A DNA stretch of 64,000 nt from Mesorhizobium sp. AR07. GTDB taxonomy: Bacteria > Pseudomonadota > Alphaproteobacteria > Rhizobiales > Rhizobiaceae. How positions within the stretch are numbered: the stretch's first letter is position 1; every line of letters begins with the position of its first letter. The notes under the pieces were generated by a model. It did no database searches. It was not told the origin of the DNA and was given only the letters and a program-made list of their open reading frames with translations. The position numbers were made by a program, and so were the translations under genes. The DNA is taken from assembly GCF_024746815.1 (NCBI RefSeq), contig NZ_CP080525.1, positions 6,380,501-6,444,500 of the forward strand, written 5' to 3'. Of this stretch, positions 33,927 through 44,600 are shown piece after piece.

Positions 33927-35321
33927 CTAACGCGCCGCCCGCGCGCGGCGGCCGACGTAATCTTCCACCATTTTCAGGTCGGATGGAAGTACCGTGTATT
34001 TTTCCTCTGATGTCATCAACCCACCTAGCCATGCGGGCAGCGCGGGCGACACACCGCTGGCGGCTTCGACGGCGGCCGGGAACTTTGCCGGATGGGCGGT
34101 GCCAAGCACCACCATCGGCACCGCACCCGCCCTGCCTGCCGCGACATGGACGGCTGCCGCGGTGTGCGGATCGAGCAGGTAATTGCTGGCGGCCAGCGTC
34201 GAGCGGATGGTGGCGGCGACCTCGTCCATATCAGCGCGGCCGGCATCGAATTCCGATCGCATCCTGGCGATTTCCTGGGTTTCGATGGTGAAGGCGCCGG
34301 ACTGCTTCAGGCTTCCCATGTAGCGCCGCACGGTCGCCGCGTCACGGCCTGAGGCCTCGAACAGCAAGCGCTCGAAATTTGACGACACCTGGATGTCCAT
34401 CGACGGCGAAGTGGTCGCGAACACGCCCTTGGTACGGTATTCGCCGGTCGAAAAGGTGCGCGCCAGGATGTCGTTGTCGTTGGTGGCGATGACCAGCCGC
34501 TCGATCGGCAGGCCCATCTTCTTGGCGGCGTAGCCGGCGAAGATATCGCCGAAATTGCCGGTCGGCACCGTGAAGGAGACCGGCCTGTCCGGCGCGCCGA
34601 GCGACAGCGCCGAGGAGAAATAATAGACGATCTGGGCCATGATGCGGGCCCAGTTGATCGAGTTGACGCCCGACAGCGCAACCCGGTCGCGAAAGCCGTG
34701 ATCGTTGAACATATCCTTGAGCAGGCCCTGGCAATCGTCGAAATTGCCTTCGATCGCCAGCGCATGGACATTTTGCGCGGTCGATGTCGTCATCTGCCGC
34801 TGCTGCACCGGCGAGACGCGGCCATGCGGGAAAAGGATGAAGATGTCGGTGCGGCTGCGGCCGGCAAAGGCATCGATTGCCGCCCCGCCGGTATCGCCCG
34901 AGGTGGCGCCGACGATGGTGGCGTGCTGATCGCGTTCGGCCAGCACATGGTCCATCAGCCGGGCGAGAAGCTGCATCGCCACGTCCTTGAAGGCGAGCGT
35001 CGGCCCGTGGAAGAGTTCCAGGATGAAGGTGTTGGGCCCGGTCTGCACCAGCGGGCAGACGGCATCGTGGCGGAAGGTGGCATAGGCTTCGCGAACCAGG
35101 CGTTCGAACACGGGCGCCGGGATTTCATCGCCAAGGAACGGCGACAGCACGCGGATGGCAAGATCGGGATAGGCGAGGCCGCGCATGGCACGGATCTCGG
35201 CCGCGGAAAACTGCGGCCACTCGCGCGGCACATAGAGCCCGCCATCGCGCGCCAGGCCAGCCAGCACGGCATCGGAAAATCCAAGCACGGGCGCTTCCCC
35301 GCGGGTACTCACATAGTGCAT
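33927..35321 (-). CDS. thrC: Threonine synthase
   Basis: PLP enzyme converting O-phosphohomoserine to threonine. 464 residues, the long (plant/yeast/proteobacterial class) form. The PLP lysine K112 is in HGPTLAFKDVAMQ; the phosphate loop is PTGNFGDIFAGY. The start at 35321 (MHYVSTRGEAP) matches the typical N-terminus. Its pathway partner thrB is at 23.4 kb. Confidence 0.96.
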   Translation of the reverse strand: MHYVSTRGEAPVLGFSDAVLAGLARDGGLYVPREWPQFSAAEIRAMRGLAYPDLAIRVLSPFLGDEIPAPVFERLVREAYATFRHDAVCPLVQTGPNTFILELFHGPTLAFKDVAMQLLARLMDHVLAERDQHATIVGATSGDTGGAAIDAFAGRSRTDIFILFPHGRVSPVQQRQMTTSTAQNVHALAIEGNFDDCQGLLKDMFNDHGFRDRVALSGVNSINWARIMAQIVYYFSSALSLGAPDRPVSFTVPTGNFGDIFAGYAAKKMGLPIERLVIATNDNDILARTFSTGEYRTKGVFATTSPSMDIQVSSNFERLLFEASGRDAATVRRYMGSLKQSGAFTIETQEIARMRSEFDAGRADMDEVAATIRSTLAASNYLLDPHTAAAVHVAAGRAGAVPMVVLGTAHPAKFPAAVEAASGVSPALPAWLGGLMTSEEKYTVLPSDLKMVEDYVGRRARAAR

Positions 35322-35449
35322 GTCACAATTCCATTGCCGCTTGGCTTTTCCATACACCGCAAGGTGGTTAATTTCTGCGCTGGCTCAGTCGCATTTTTGC
35401 CGCGCGGTTGCTATACGTCACCAGCTTTGCGAGAGGGAAGTGCAGTTTC

Positions 35450-36193
35450 ATGGCGTTTCGTACATTCAGTGGTCGCTTTTTGGCGGGTCTTGTGCTCACC
35501 GGCTTTATGCTCGCCGCCGCCGGCTGCCAATCGGGCGACAATGGCATCATGAGCCTTGGTTTCGGCAAGAAGGATCCGACGGCGCCACCGCCGCCACAGG
35601 ATCCCAAGGTCCTGGCCAGCCAGTTGCAGGCCTATTGCCCGAGAGTGACGGTGCGAGATGGCACAGCCTTCTTCAACACCTATGCCAAGGGCGGCCAGAA
35701 GCCAAAGCCGAAGTCCATGCGCAAGCCGAGGAACAAGGCCGAGGCTGAGCAGCAGGCGCAGGAGGCGCAGGCCGCCGCCGACGCCGCTGCGACACCACCC
35801 GACGAGTCTGCGAACATCATCTATCAGGCTTCGATCAGCGACGTGACCCGTGACTGCTTGCGCGCCAACGGGCAACTGACGATGAAGATCGCGGTCGCCG
35901 GCAAGGTTGTGCCCGGACCGAAGTTTTCTCCCGGCACCATCACCATGCCGATCCGTGTCGCGGTGATGCATGGGACGGATGTGCTTTATTCGCAAATCCA
36001 CCCGTATCAGATCCAGGTAACCGACCCTTCGGTCGCGACGCAGTTCGTCTTCACCGATTCCAATGTTGTCGTGCCTGAGCCGACGGCGAAGGACTACCAA
36101 GCCTTTGCCGGCTATGACGAAACCGCGCCGAAGGCAACGACGGACAAGCCGAAGAAGAAAACCCACAGGAAGAAAGCCGCCGTGACAAATTAG
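35450..36193 (+). CDS. Rhizobial lipoprotein of unknown function
   Basis: 247 residues with a lipobox (LAAAGC, cysteine at about 25), then a linker rich in Lys/Ala/Glu, and a C-terminal domain (about 120-220) with conserved-looking SANIIYQASISDVTRDCLR and TITMPIRVAVMHGTDVLYSQ. The tail is a run of basic residues. GAGAGGGAAG precedes the ATG. I do not know its function; the family appears in Rhizobiales outer envelopes. Confidence 0.75.
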   Translation: MAFRTFSGRFLAGLVLTGFMLAAAGCQSGDNGIMSLGFGKKDPTAPPPPQDPKVLASQLQAYCPRVTVRDGTAFFNTYAKGGQKPKPKSMRKPRNKAEAEQQAQEAQAAADAAATPPDESANIIYQASISDVTRDCLRANGQLTMKIAVAGKVVPGPKFSPGTITMPIRVAVMHGTDVLYSQIHPYQIQVTDPSVATQFVFTDSNVVVPEPTAKDYQAFAGYDETAPKATTDKPKKKTHRKKAAVTN

Positions 36194-36223
36194 CCTCGGC
36201 AAGCGCGTCGCGACGCACGCTTC

Positions 36224-36910
36224 TCAGGCGTCCGACCATTCCGACAGTGCCGCGATCACGCTTTTCAGCTCCGCCCAGCGGCGGATGACCGTTTCGGCGC
36301 CGGCCTCCGTCAACGCGTCGGCATGGCCGGGATAGCTGTGGCCGGCACCGGTGAAGCCGATCACCCGCATGCCGGCCGCCCGGGCGCCGTGGACGCCGTG
36401 CACGGAATCCTCGATGACGAAAGTGTTCGCCGGGTTGGCGTTGAGTTTTTCCGCTGCGAACAGGAACACGTCAGGGGCAGGCTTGGTCTTCTTGCTTGGT
36501 ATCTCCAGGGCCGAAAAGATCCGGCCGGCGAAAAACGGCAGCAGGTGCACTTTCTCCAGCATGAATTCGATGCGCTCCGAGCGCGAATTCGAGCAGACGC
36601 AGTGCGGCACCGTGACCGCGGCGACCGCCTCGCGCACGCCGTCGATGGCGCGGACGTCGCTGCGCAATTTGCGGTCGACCAGGTCTTCGGCGCGGTCGAT
36701 CAGCGAGGCCTGGAACGGGATGCTCGACTTCTCCTCGACCCGCATCATGATGTCCTTGAAGGTCAGTCCGGCATAGGTTTCCGCGATTTCCTCAGCCGAT
36801 ATTTCGTAGCCGGCCAGGGTCAGCAGCTCCGCCTCGACCCGTGCGGCGACAATTTCGGAATCGACGAGCACGCCGTCGCAATCGAAGATGACAAGGTCTG
36901 GCTGGGGCAT
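36224..36910 (-). CDS. HAD superfamily hydrolase, beta-phosphoglucomutase/phosphoglycolate phosphatase-like
   Basis: 228 residues. Motif I FDCDGVLVDSE gives the nucleophile aspartate, motif II is CSNSRSERI, motif III lies in KKTKPAPDVFLFAAEKL and motif IV is VIEDSVHGVHGARAAG. A helical cap sits between motifs I and II. Substrate not predictable. The start at 36910 (MPQPDLVIFDC) is chosen over 37000 because the extension is unlike the family. Confidence 0.9.
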   Translation of the reverse strand: MPQPDLVIFDCDGVLVDSEIVAARVEAELLTLAGYEISAEEIAETYAGLTFKDIMMRVEEKSSIPFQASLIDRAEDLVDRKLRSDVRAIDGVREAVAAVTVPHCVCSNSRSERIEFMLEKVHLLPFFAGRIFSALEIPSKKTKPAPDVFLFAAEKLNANPANTFVIEDSVHGVHGARAAGMRVIGFTGAGHSYPGHADALTEAGAETVIRRWAELKSVIAALSEWSDA

Positions 36911-37095
36911 GGTGATCCGGACAATGGGAGAAATGGGAGGGATGAAGGGGCCGGGAAGGCTCAGGCGGCGCGGCATACACCAACAGGGCCACCTTCGCAA
37001 TTCGGATACCCGCAGCTTTGGCCTTCACCGAATATTTACGCTGATCGGTAACCATAACAGAGAGTAAAACTGTAACGCGTGCCTTGGGTGTCAGA

Positions 37096-38229
37096 ATGTC
37101 TGCCGTGCGTCTTCTCGACGAGCTTTCCCACGCTCCCCAACAATCCGAATGGCTGGACACGATCCTCAAGGGCGACTGCGTCGCGGCGCTCGATCGGCTG
37201 CCCGAAAAGTCCATCGACGTCATTTTCGCCGATCCGCCCTACAATCTGCAGCTCGATGGCGACCTGCACCGGCCCGACCAGTCCAAGGTCGACGCGGTCG
37301 ACGACGATTGGGACCAGTTCGAGAGCTTCGAGGCCTACGACGCCTTCACCCGTGCCTGGCTACTGGCGGCATGGCGGGTGCTGAAGCCGAACGGCACCAT
37401 CTGGGTCATCGGCTCCTACCACAACATCTTCCGGGTCGGCGCCAAGATGCAGGATCTCGGCTTCTGGATCCTCAACGACGTCGTCTGGCGCAAGACCAAC
37501 CCGATGCCGAATTTCCGTGGCCGCCGTTTCCAGAATGCGCATGAGACGATGATCTGGGCGTCCCGCGACCAGAAGGGCAAGGGCTACACCTTCAACTACG
37601 AAGCCATGAAGGCATCGAACGACGACATCCAGATGCGCTCCGACTGGCTGTTTCCGATCTGCACCGGCGGCGAGCGGCTGAAGAACGACAATGGCGACAA
37701 GCTGCACCCGACGCAGAAGCCGGAAGCACTGCTTGCCCGCATCATGATGGCCTCGACCAAACCGGGCGACATCGTGCTCGATCCCTTCTTCGGCTCCGGC
37801 ACCACCGGCGCCGTGGCCAAGCGTCTCGGCCGCCATTTCGTCGGCATAGAGCGCGAGCAGGCCTATATCGACGCCGCCAACGAGCGCATCGACGCGGTGC
37901 GGCCGCTGGATGGCGCCGATCTGACCGTGCTCACCGGCAAGCGCGCCGAGCCGCGCGTCGCCTTCGTCAGCCTCATCGACACCGGGTTGGTGATGCCGGG
38001 TGCCACGCTCTACGACGCCAAGAAGCGCTGGGCGGCCAAGGTGCGCGCCGATGGCACCGTGGCGATCGGCGACAGCGCCGGTTCGATCCACAAGATCGGC
38101 GCCGAAGTGCAGGGACTGGATGCCTGCAACGGCTGGACCTTCTGGCACTATGAGCGCAGCGGCGGCCTGACCCCTATTGACGAGCTTCGCCGCATTGCAC
38201 GGCTCGGCATGGAGCGGGCAGGGGCCTGA
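37096..38229 (+). CDS. ccrM: Cell-cycle-regulated adenine methyltransferase CcrM (GANTC)
   Basis: An orphan N6-adenine methyltransferase of the beta class that methylates GANTC and helps pace the alphaproteobacterial cell cycle. 377 residues. The catalytic DPPYNLQLDG motif is near residue 50 and the SAM motif DPFFGSGTTG near 235, in the beta-class order. The C-terminal extension (about 280-375, with GATLYDAKKRW and NGWTFWHYE) is typical of CcrM. No GANTC site is seen in the 60 bases before the start. Confidence 0.95.
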   Translation: MSAVRLLDELSHAPQQSEWLDTILKGDCVAALDRLPEKSIDVIFADPPYNLQLDGDLHRPDQSKVDAVDDDWDQFESFEAYDAFTRAWLLAAWRVLKPNGTIWVIGSYHNIFRVGAKMQDLGFWILNDVVWRKTNPMPNFRGRRFQNAHETMIWASRDQKGKGYTFNYEAMKASNDDIQMRSDWLFPICTGGERLKNDNGDKLHPTQKPEALLARIMMASTKPGDIVLDPFFGSGTTGAVAKRLGRHFVGIEREQAYIDAANERIDAVRPLDGADLTVLTGKRAEPRVAFVSLIDTGLVMPGATLYDAKKRWAAKVRADGTVAIGDSAGSIHKIGAEVQGLDACNGWTFWHYERSGGLTPIDELRRIARLGMERAGA

Positions 38230-38295
38230 ACCCCCGCCATTGCCGCGCATTCCCGTTGATTCAAAGTCGCAACGGATCGCCGGAAGCGATTCAAA

Positions 38296-38907
38296 TCAGG
38301 CCTTTATGCCGAAGCGTTCAAGGTCTGCTTGAAGCGTCTTGGCATCGGTGAACAGCACCGCTTGCCAGCCGGCCGCCTTGGCGCCGTCGACATTCTTCTG
38401 GCTGTCGTCGATGAACAGCGTGGCCGACGGCTCGAGCCCGAACGCGGCGACGTGATGGTCATAGATGTTGCGATCCGGCTTGATCATGCCGATCTCGCCG
38501 GAGATGGTGACGCCGCGCGGCCGTTCGAGAAAATCGAAGCGTTTGCGCGCCTCGGCCAGCGTGTCGCTGGCAAAATTGGTCAGCATGGTGACGTCGTGAC
38601 CGCTGTCGATCAGGCCGACCATGATGGCGACGCTGTCGTCATAGGCGTGCGGCACCATGTCGTGCCAGTAGCGGCGGAAATTGCGGATGTTTTCCGCGTG
38701 ATCGGGATGGTCTGAAATCAGCAGCGCCTCGGCTTCTTCCCATGTCCGGCCACGGTCCTGCTCGATGTTCCAGTCATGCGTGCAGACATTGTCGAAGAAC
38801 CACTTTCTCTCTTCGGCATCCGGAATGAGGCGGCTGAACGGGATAGTCGGATCATAGTGGATCAACACCCTGCCGATGTCGAAAACGATATGGCGGATTT
38901 CAGTCAT
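38296..38907 (-). CDS. HAD family hydrolase (haloacid dehalogenase-like, YihX type)
   Basis: 203 residues. Motif I FDIGRVLIHYDP, motif II MLTNFASDT, motif III SGEIGMIKPDRNIY and motif IV FIDDSQKNVDGAKAAG, with a four-helix cap that fits the YihX/epoxide-hydrolase-N group. YihX dephosphorylates alpha-glucose-1-phosphate; the substrate here is unknown. Its start overlaps the stop of mutY by four bases. Confidence 0.9.
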   Translation of the reverse strand: MTEIRHIVFDIGRVLIHYDPTIPFSRLIPDAEERKWFFDNVCTHDWNIEQDRGRTWEEAEALLISDHPDHAENIRNFRRYWHDMVPHAYDDSVAIMVGLIDSGHDVTMLTNFASDTLAEARKRFDFLERPRGVTISGEIGMIKPDRNIYDHHVAAFGLEPSATLFIDDSQKNVDGAKAAGWQAVLFTDAKTLQADLERFGIKA

Positions 38908-40082
38908 GCAGGCCTCTTTGCAGTGTGTGGCGACGGCTTTTTCGTCGCGCCCGGTATCGCAGCCTCGATTGCCTTTTTCATGACAGTGGGCAGCGCTTCG
39001 CCCGAAATGTCCGATGGCAGCGACCAGAAATGCCCCACCGGCGCGGCGCCGCTCACCTCGGCACGGAAAACATCGAGTTCAAGCGCGAAATGCGTGAAGA
39101 CATGGGCTATCTGGCCGGCACGCCGCCAGTTGGCAGGGAATGGCGCCGCCGCTGCGGTGGTTGCGCCATCGATCCGCGCGGTCCAGCCGGTCGTCGGCAC
39201 CTCGGTCATGCCGCCGAGAAGGCCCTTTTCCTGGCGCTTGCGCAAAAGAATGGCGCCGTCGCTTCGCACGGCAACGAAGGCCGCGCCGCGCCGCATAGGC
39301 TTGTCGGCTTTTGGCAGCCGCACGGGGAAATGTTCGGGATCGCCTGAGACGACAGCGCTGCAATCGTCGCGCACAGGGCACAGCATGCAGCGCGGCCGGC
39401 GCGGCGTGCAGATCGTGGCGCCGAGGTCCATCATCGCCTGAGCGAAGTCGCCCGGCCTTCTCTCCGGTACCATGCGCTCGACATGGGCACGTATCTCGGC
39501 CTTAGCTTCGCTCAGCGGCGTTGTGATCGAAAACAGCCGGGAGATGACGCGCTCGACATTGCCGTCGACAACGGCGGCGGGGCGGTCGAAGGCGATCGCC
39601 GTGATGGCGGCCGACGTATAGGCGCCGATGCCGGGCAGTTCCCTTAAGGCCGCCTCGGTGTCGGGAAACCGGCCGCCTTGTTGAGCGACCAGATCGGCGC
39701 AGGCCTTGAGATTGCGCGCGCGGGAATAGTAGCCGAGCCCAGCCCAAGCCTTCATCACGTCCTCGGTCGGCGCCGCCGCCAATGCCTCGACATCGGGCCA
39801 TTTCTCGACGAACACGCGAAAATAGGATTTCACCGCTTCGACCGTGGTTTGCTGCAGCATGACTTCGGAAAGCCAGATGCGGTAGGGGTCGGGTCGTACC
39901 CCCCGCGCATGCTCGCGCGGCGTGATCCGCCACGGCAACTCGCGATGATGCACATCGTACCAGCCGAGCAGGCGGGATGCGATGTCGTTGCTATCTCGGG
40001 ATGCGGCTAAGCCGCTATCTCCAGATGCAGCTACGCGGCTATCTCGGGGTGTGGCCTTGCGGGTCTGGTCTCGTGGTGGCAT
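38904..40082 (-). CDS. mutY: A/G-specific adenine glycosylase
   Basis: Removes adenine mispaired with 8-oxoguanine. 392 residues. HhH-GPD domain with LQQTTVEAVKSYF, the LPGIGAYTSAAI hairpin and catalytic aspartate region VDGNVERV; the iron-sulfur loop reads CTPRRPRCMLCPVRDDC (C-x6-C-x2-C-x5-C). A NUDIX-like C-terminal domain follows. The first ~35 residues include an octapeptide repeat coded by a 24-bp tandem repeat, unlike usual MutY starts. The start codon is ATG 40082. Confidence 0.95.
   Translation of the reverse strand: MPPRDQTRKATPRDSRVAASGDSGLAASRDSNDIASRLLGWYDVHHRELPWRITPREHARGVRPDPYRIWLSEVMLQQTTVEAVKSYFRVFVEKWPDVEALAAAPTEDVMKAWAGLGYYSRARNLKACADLVAQQGGRFPDTEAALRELPGIGAYTSAAITAIAFDRPAAVVDGNVERVISRLFSITTPLSEAKAEIRAHVERMVPERRPGDFAQAMMDLGATICTPRRPRCMLCPVRDDCSAVVSGDPEHFPVRLPKADKPMRRGAAFVAVRSDGAILLRKRQEKGLLGGMTEVPTTGWTARIDGATTAAAAPFPANWRRAGQIAHVFTHFALELDVFRAEVSGAAPVGHFWSLPSDISGEALPTVMKKAIEAAIPGATKKPSPHTAKRPA
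39991..40062. repeat. 24-bp tandem repeat in the mutY N-terminus
   Basis: Three adjacent 24-base units, each starting CTATCTC and ending GCGG/GCCG (39991-40014, 40015-40038, 40039-40062), encode octads of the form RDS-x-x-AAS on the minus strand. In frame, so variation in copy number would not break the enzyme. Confidence 0.8.
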
Positions 40083-40137
40083 TGATCGGGAATTGGCCTT
40101 GGCCGATAGTGATGAAGGTCGTGGCTGGAGAATGTAC

Positions 40138-40641
40138 ATGGCAGGGAGAACGCCCTACGGCAATCCCGTCCCGGTCAGCGATCTGGCGACCAAGATCCTC
40201 GATCCGGTGCTGCGCAAGCGTGCCGGCATTTCGATCGGCCTCGTCCAGTCATGGGAAGAGATTGCCGGGCCGCGGCTGGCCAGCCGCTCGCGCCCCGAAA
40301 AAATCCAGTGGCCGCGCCGCATGCATGAGGACGATCCGTTCGAGCCGGCGGTGCTGGTCATCGCCTGCGAAGGCATGGCGGCGCTGCACCTGCAGCATGA
40401 GACCAGCGAGATCATCAACCGGGTCAACGCCTTCCTCGGATTCACCGCCATCAACCGGATCAGGATCCTGCAGAAGCCGGTGACAGAGGACAAAGGAAAG
40501 CGCAAACCGACCTTCAGGGCGCTGACCGCGGCCGAGAAGACGAAATTGTCCGGCACCGTCCGTCTGGTTGACGATGATGGGCTGCGCGCCTCTCTGGAAC
40601 GGCTCGGCGCCACCATTCTGGGGGAAAGGAAGTCCCCTTGA
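40138..40641 (+). CDS. DUF721 (DciA-like) protein
   Basis: 167 residues. The DUF721 domain is visible in LVQSWEEIAGPRLASRSRPEKIQW, VLVIACEGMAALHLQHETSEIINRVNAFLG and INRIRILQKP. DciA, of the same family, loads the replicative helicase in bacteria that lack DnaC. The ATG at 40138 has GGCTGGAG seven bases upstream. It is divergent from mutY and is followed by a thioredoxin-fold gene, the common neighbour order in Rhizobiales. Confidence 0.85.
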   Translation: MAGRTPYGNPVPVSDLATKILDPVLRKRAGISIGLVQSWEEIAGPRLASRSRPEKIQWPRRMHEDDPFEPAVLVIACEGMAALHLQHETSEIINRVNAFLGFTAINRIRILQKPVTEDKGKRKPTFRALTAAEKTKLSGTVRLVDDDGLRASLERLGATILGERKSP

Positions 40642-40815
40642 AGAAAGTCATGGTTTCGTCGTCAACATCTCGGATTTGTCTTCAATATCTCGCATTCGTG
40701 ATTGCCTTTGTCAGGTTTCGCGATTGGATTGGGGACGGAGATGCCTTAATTCGCGCCAACTCTCGCCTTTTCGTGCATTTGCATTGCAAAATCCAACCCT
40801 TGTCAGGTGATTCGT

Positions 40816-41559
40816 ATGAACCGTGCCCCGTTTGGCCAAAGCTTGTCTCGCAGAAACGTCCTGTCTTCGCTGGCCGCCATTCCGGCGGTCGCCCTGCTCG
40901 CCGCCTGCAGCGATTCCGGCCAGGAAGCCAAGGCAGCGGATGTGAAGCCCGCGGATCCGGCCACACCTGCGAAGCCGGCCACGCCGGCCGCCGCGACCGC
41001 GCCGGAAGCCCAGGGCACCGTGAATATGGCGGACCTGCTGAAGCCAGGGGCACTGCCCGACAAGCAGCTTGGCAAGGACGACGCCAAGGTCGTCATCGTC
41101 GAATACGCCTCGATGACCTGCCCGCATTGCGCGCATTTCGCCGAGACCACCTTTCCGGATATGAAGACCAAGTACATCGACACCGGCAAGGCGCGCTACA
41201 TCCTGCGCGAATTTCCGTTCGACCCGAGTGCCGAGGCCGGTTTCATGCTGGCGCGCTGCGCCAAGGATAACTATTTCCCGATGGTCGATGTCCTGTTCAG
41301 GCAGCAGGCGAACTGGGTTGGCGTGCCCAATACCAAGGATGCGCTGCTGCAAATCTCGAAGCTCGCCGGTTTTACACAGGAGTCCTTCGAGGCGTGCTTG
41401 ACGGACCAGAAACTTCTGGACGATGTGAGATCGGTCCAGAAGCGCGGCGCCAATGAATTCAAGGTCGACTCGACACCGACCTTCTTCATCAACGGTAAGA
41501 CCTACAAAGGGGCGATGTCGATTGAGGAAATGTCGGCCATCATCGACCCTCTGCTCTGA
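40816..41559 (+). CDS. DsbA-like thioredoxin-fold lipoprotein
   Basis: 247 residues. The N-terminus SRRNVLSSLAAIPAVALLAAC has a twin-arginine-like pair and a lipobox cysteine at 31, so a periplasmic lipoprotein is likely. A Pro/Ala linker follows, then a DsbA fold with the CPHC redox site at 102-105 (EYASMTCPHCAHFAE) and the cis-Pro loop in VDSTPTFFINGKTYKG. Probably a disulfide oxidase or isomerase. ATG 40816 is chosen for the AGGTGA upstream. Confidence 0.92.
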   Translation: MNRAPFGQSLSRRNVLSSLAAIPAVALLAACSDSGQEAKAADVKPADPATPAKPATPAAATAPEAQGTVNMADLLKPGALPDKQLGKDDAKVVIVEYASMTCPHCAHFAETTFPDMKTKYIDTGKARYILREFPFDPSAEAGFMLARCAKDNYFPMVDVLFRQQANWVGVPNTKDALLQISKLAGFTQESFEACLTDQKLLDDVRSVQKRGANEFKVDSTPTFFINGKTYKGAMSIEEMSAIIDPLL

Positions 41560-41676
41560 CGTCCAGGCAGCGCCGAGGCGGCAGCGCTTCGGCGCGCGCG
41601 CGCCCTTGTCTTGCCGTGGATTCTCCTCGCAAAACCACAGGACACCTTTGCTAGACCCGCTTAGTGGGCGGCGCGA

Positions 41677-44600
41677 ATGAAGTTTTCGCGCCTTCGCCTC
41701 CTCGGCTTCAAGTCCTTCGTCGAGCCCGGCGAGTTTGTCATCGAACGCGGCCTGACGGGTATTGTCGGGCCGAATGGCTGCGGCAAGTCGAACCTGGTCG
41801 AGGCGCTGCGCTGGGTGATGGGCGAAAGCTCCTACAAGAACATGCGCGCGTCCGGCATGGACGACGTCATCTTCTCCGGCTCGGGCACGCGCCCGGCACG
41901 CAACACCGCCGAAGTCACGCTCTTTCTCGACAACAGCGACCGCTCGGCGCCCGCCGCCTTCAACGATGCCGATGAGTTGCAGGTGTCGCGCCGCATCGAG
42001 CGTGAGGCCGGCTCGCTCTACCGCATCAACGGCAAGGAGGCGCGCGCCAAGGATGTGCAGCTTCTGTTCGCCGACCAGTCGACCGGCGCGCGTTCGCCGT
42101 CGATGGTCGGGCAGGGCCGCATCGGCGAGCTGATCCAGGCCAAGCCGCAGGCGCGCCGCGCCCTGCTGGAAGAGGCCGCCGGCATTTCCGGCCTGCACAC
42201 CCGTCGCCATGAGGCCGAACTGCGGCTGAAGGCGGCCGAGCAGAACCTGGAGCGGCTGGACGACGTCGTCGGCGAGCTGGAAAGCCAGATCGAAAGCCTG
42301 AAGCGCCAGGCGCGCCAGGCATCCCGCTTCAAGAACCTGTCGGCGGATATCCGCAAGGCCGAAGCGACGCTGCTGCATCTGCGCTGGACACTGGCCAAGA
42401 CACAGGAAGGCGAGGCGCGTTCGGCGCTGGCGGTTGCGACAGCACTTGTTGGCGACCGCGCCGCCGCCCAGATGGCCGCCGCCAGGGAGCAAGGCATTGG
42501 CGCCCACCGCCTGCCGGACCTGCGCGACGCGGAAGCCGCCGCTGCCGCCGCCTTCCAGCGCCTGTCGATCGCTAAGTCGCAGATCGAGGAGGAAGCCGGC
42601 CGCATGCGCGCCCGTCAGGCCGAGCTCGAGCGCCGGCTGCAGCAGCTCGACGGCGATATTGCGCGCGAGGAGCGCATGGTCCGCGACAACGCGGATATCC
42701 TCGAACGCCTGCGCACCGAAGAAGCCGCGCTCAATTCGGAAAACGCCGGCGCCGCCGAGCGCGAGGCCAGCACCCGCGCTGCCTTCGAGCAGGCGGCGTC
42801 GACGCTGTCGCAGAGCGAAGCCAAACTCGCCGCGCTGACCGCCGAACGGGCCGAGGCTGCCGCCTCGCGCAACCAGATCGAACGCACGCTGCGCGACACC
42901 GCCGAGCGCCGCGACCGTTTCGCGCGTCAGCTTGCCGATGTCGACCGTGAATTGTCGGAGATACTCTCCAAGGTCGCGGGCCTGCCGGATCCGGCCGAGA
43001 AGCGCGTGCTGGTCGAACAGGCGATGGCGCTGCTGGAGGAGGCTGAGGCCGCCGTGGCGGAGGCCGAGCAGTCGGTCATCGACGCCCGCGCCACCGAAAG
43101 CGCGGCCCGGCCGCCGCTGCAGGATGCCAGGGCCGAACTGGCGCGCATCGAGACCGAAGCGCGCACGCTGGCCAAGATCCTCAACGCCGCCAGCGGCGAT
43201 CTCTTTCCGGCCGTGCTGGAACAGATCAGCGTCGATCGTGGCTTCGAGACGGCGCTGGGAGCGGCCCTTGGCGAAGACCTGGACGTGCCGCTCGACCGCA
43301 GCGCGCCGGTGCATTGGGGCGAAAGCGAAATCCAGCCCGGCGACGCGGCTTTGCCGGAAGGCGTCAAGAGCCTTGCCAGCGTCGTTCACGCGCCTGCACA
43401 GCTCGCCCGCCGTCTGGCACAGATCGGCATCGTCGAGGCCGGCGATGGCCGCCGATTGCAGGCGCTCCTTGCGCCCGGCCAGCGACTGGTCAGCCGCGAG
43501 GGCGCGCTCTGGCGCTGGGACGGCTTTACCGCCAGCGCCGATGCGCCGACCGCCGCCGCGCAACGGCTGGCGCAGAAGAACCGGCTGGCCGAGCTCGATG
43601 CCGAGGCGGTCCAGGCAACGCTCCTCCTGCGCCAGGCCGAGGACGCGCTGGCACAGGCCGAACAGGCGCTTCGCCTGGCGAGCGAGACCGAGCGCAGCGC
43701 GCGCCAGGCCGGACGTGACGCCCAGCATCGGCTGGACGCCGCCCGCAATGCGCTGGCCGAGGCCGAAAAGGCCGGCGGTGAATTGTCGAGCCGGCGCGCG
43801 GCCCTCGATGAGGCACGCGCCCGCATCGTCGATAGCCATGAAGAGACCTCGGCGGCCTTCGCCGAGGCGGAAATGCTGCTGCAGGACGCGCCCGATCTCG
43901 GCGACCTGCAATTGCAGCTCGAACAGTCCTCGGCCAATGTCGCCCGCGATCGCGCCGCGCTTGCCGATGCGCGCGCGGTGCATGAGGGTTTGCGGCGCGA
44001 AGCCGAGGCACGCACGCGCCGGCTCGACGCCATTGGTGCCGAGCGCAGCAATTGGCTCGAGCGGGCTGAAAACGCCTCGACGCAGATCGAATCGCTTGGC
44101 GAACGCAAGGCCGAGGCGGAGGCCGAGCGCGAGCGACTGGCGGATGCTCCCGACGAAATCGACGCCAAACGGCGCGCCTTGCTGTCGCAACTCACCGAGG
44201 CCGAGACCTTGCGCAAGACGGCCGCCGATCGTTTGCAGGAAGCCGAAAACAGGCAATCCGAAATGGACAAGGCGGCCACCGGCGCCATCCAGTCGCTGGC
44301 CGAGGCGCGCGAAACCCGTGTTCGCGCCGAAGAACGGCTGACGGCGGCAGACGAACGCCGGCTGGAAGTCGAAGCGCGCATCCAGGAAACGCTGAACACG
44401 CCGCCGCATCTGGTCATCCGCCACACCGGTCTGGAGGCCGACAGCCCGATGCCGGAGATGGCCGAGATCGAGCGCCAGCTCGACCGGCTGAAGATCGAGC
44501 GCGAGCGGCTTGGCGCCGTCAATCTGCGCGCCGAGGAAGAGCAGAAGGAGCTTTCCGACCGGCTGGAGACGATCGTCTCCGAGCGCGAGGACATCATCGA

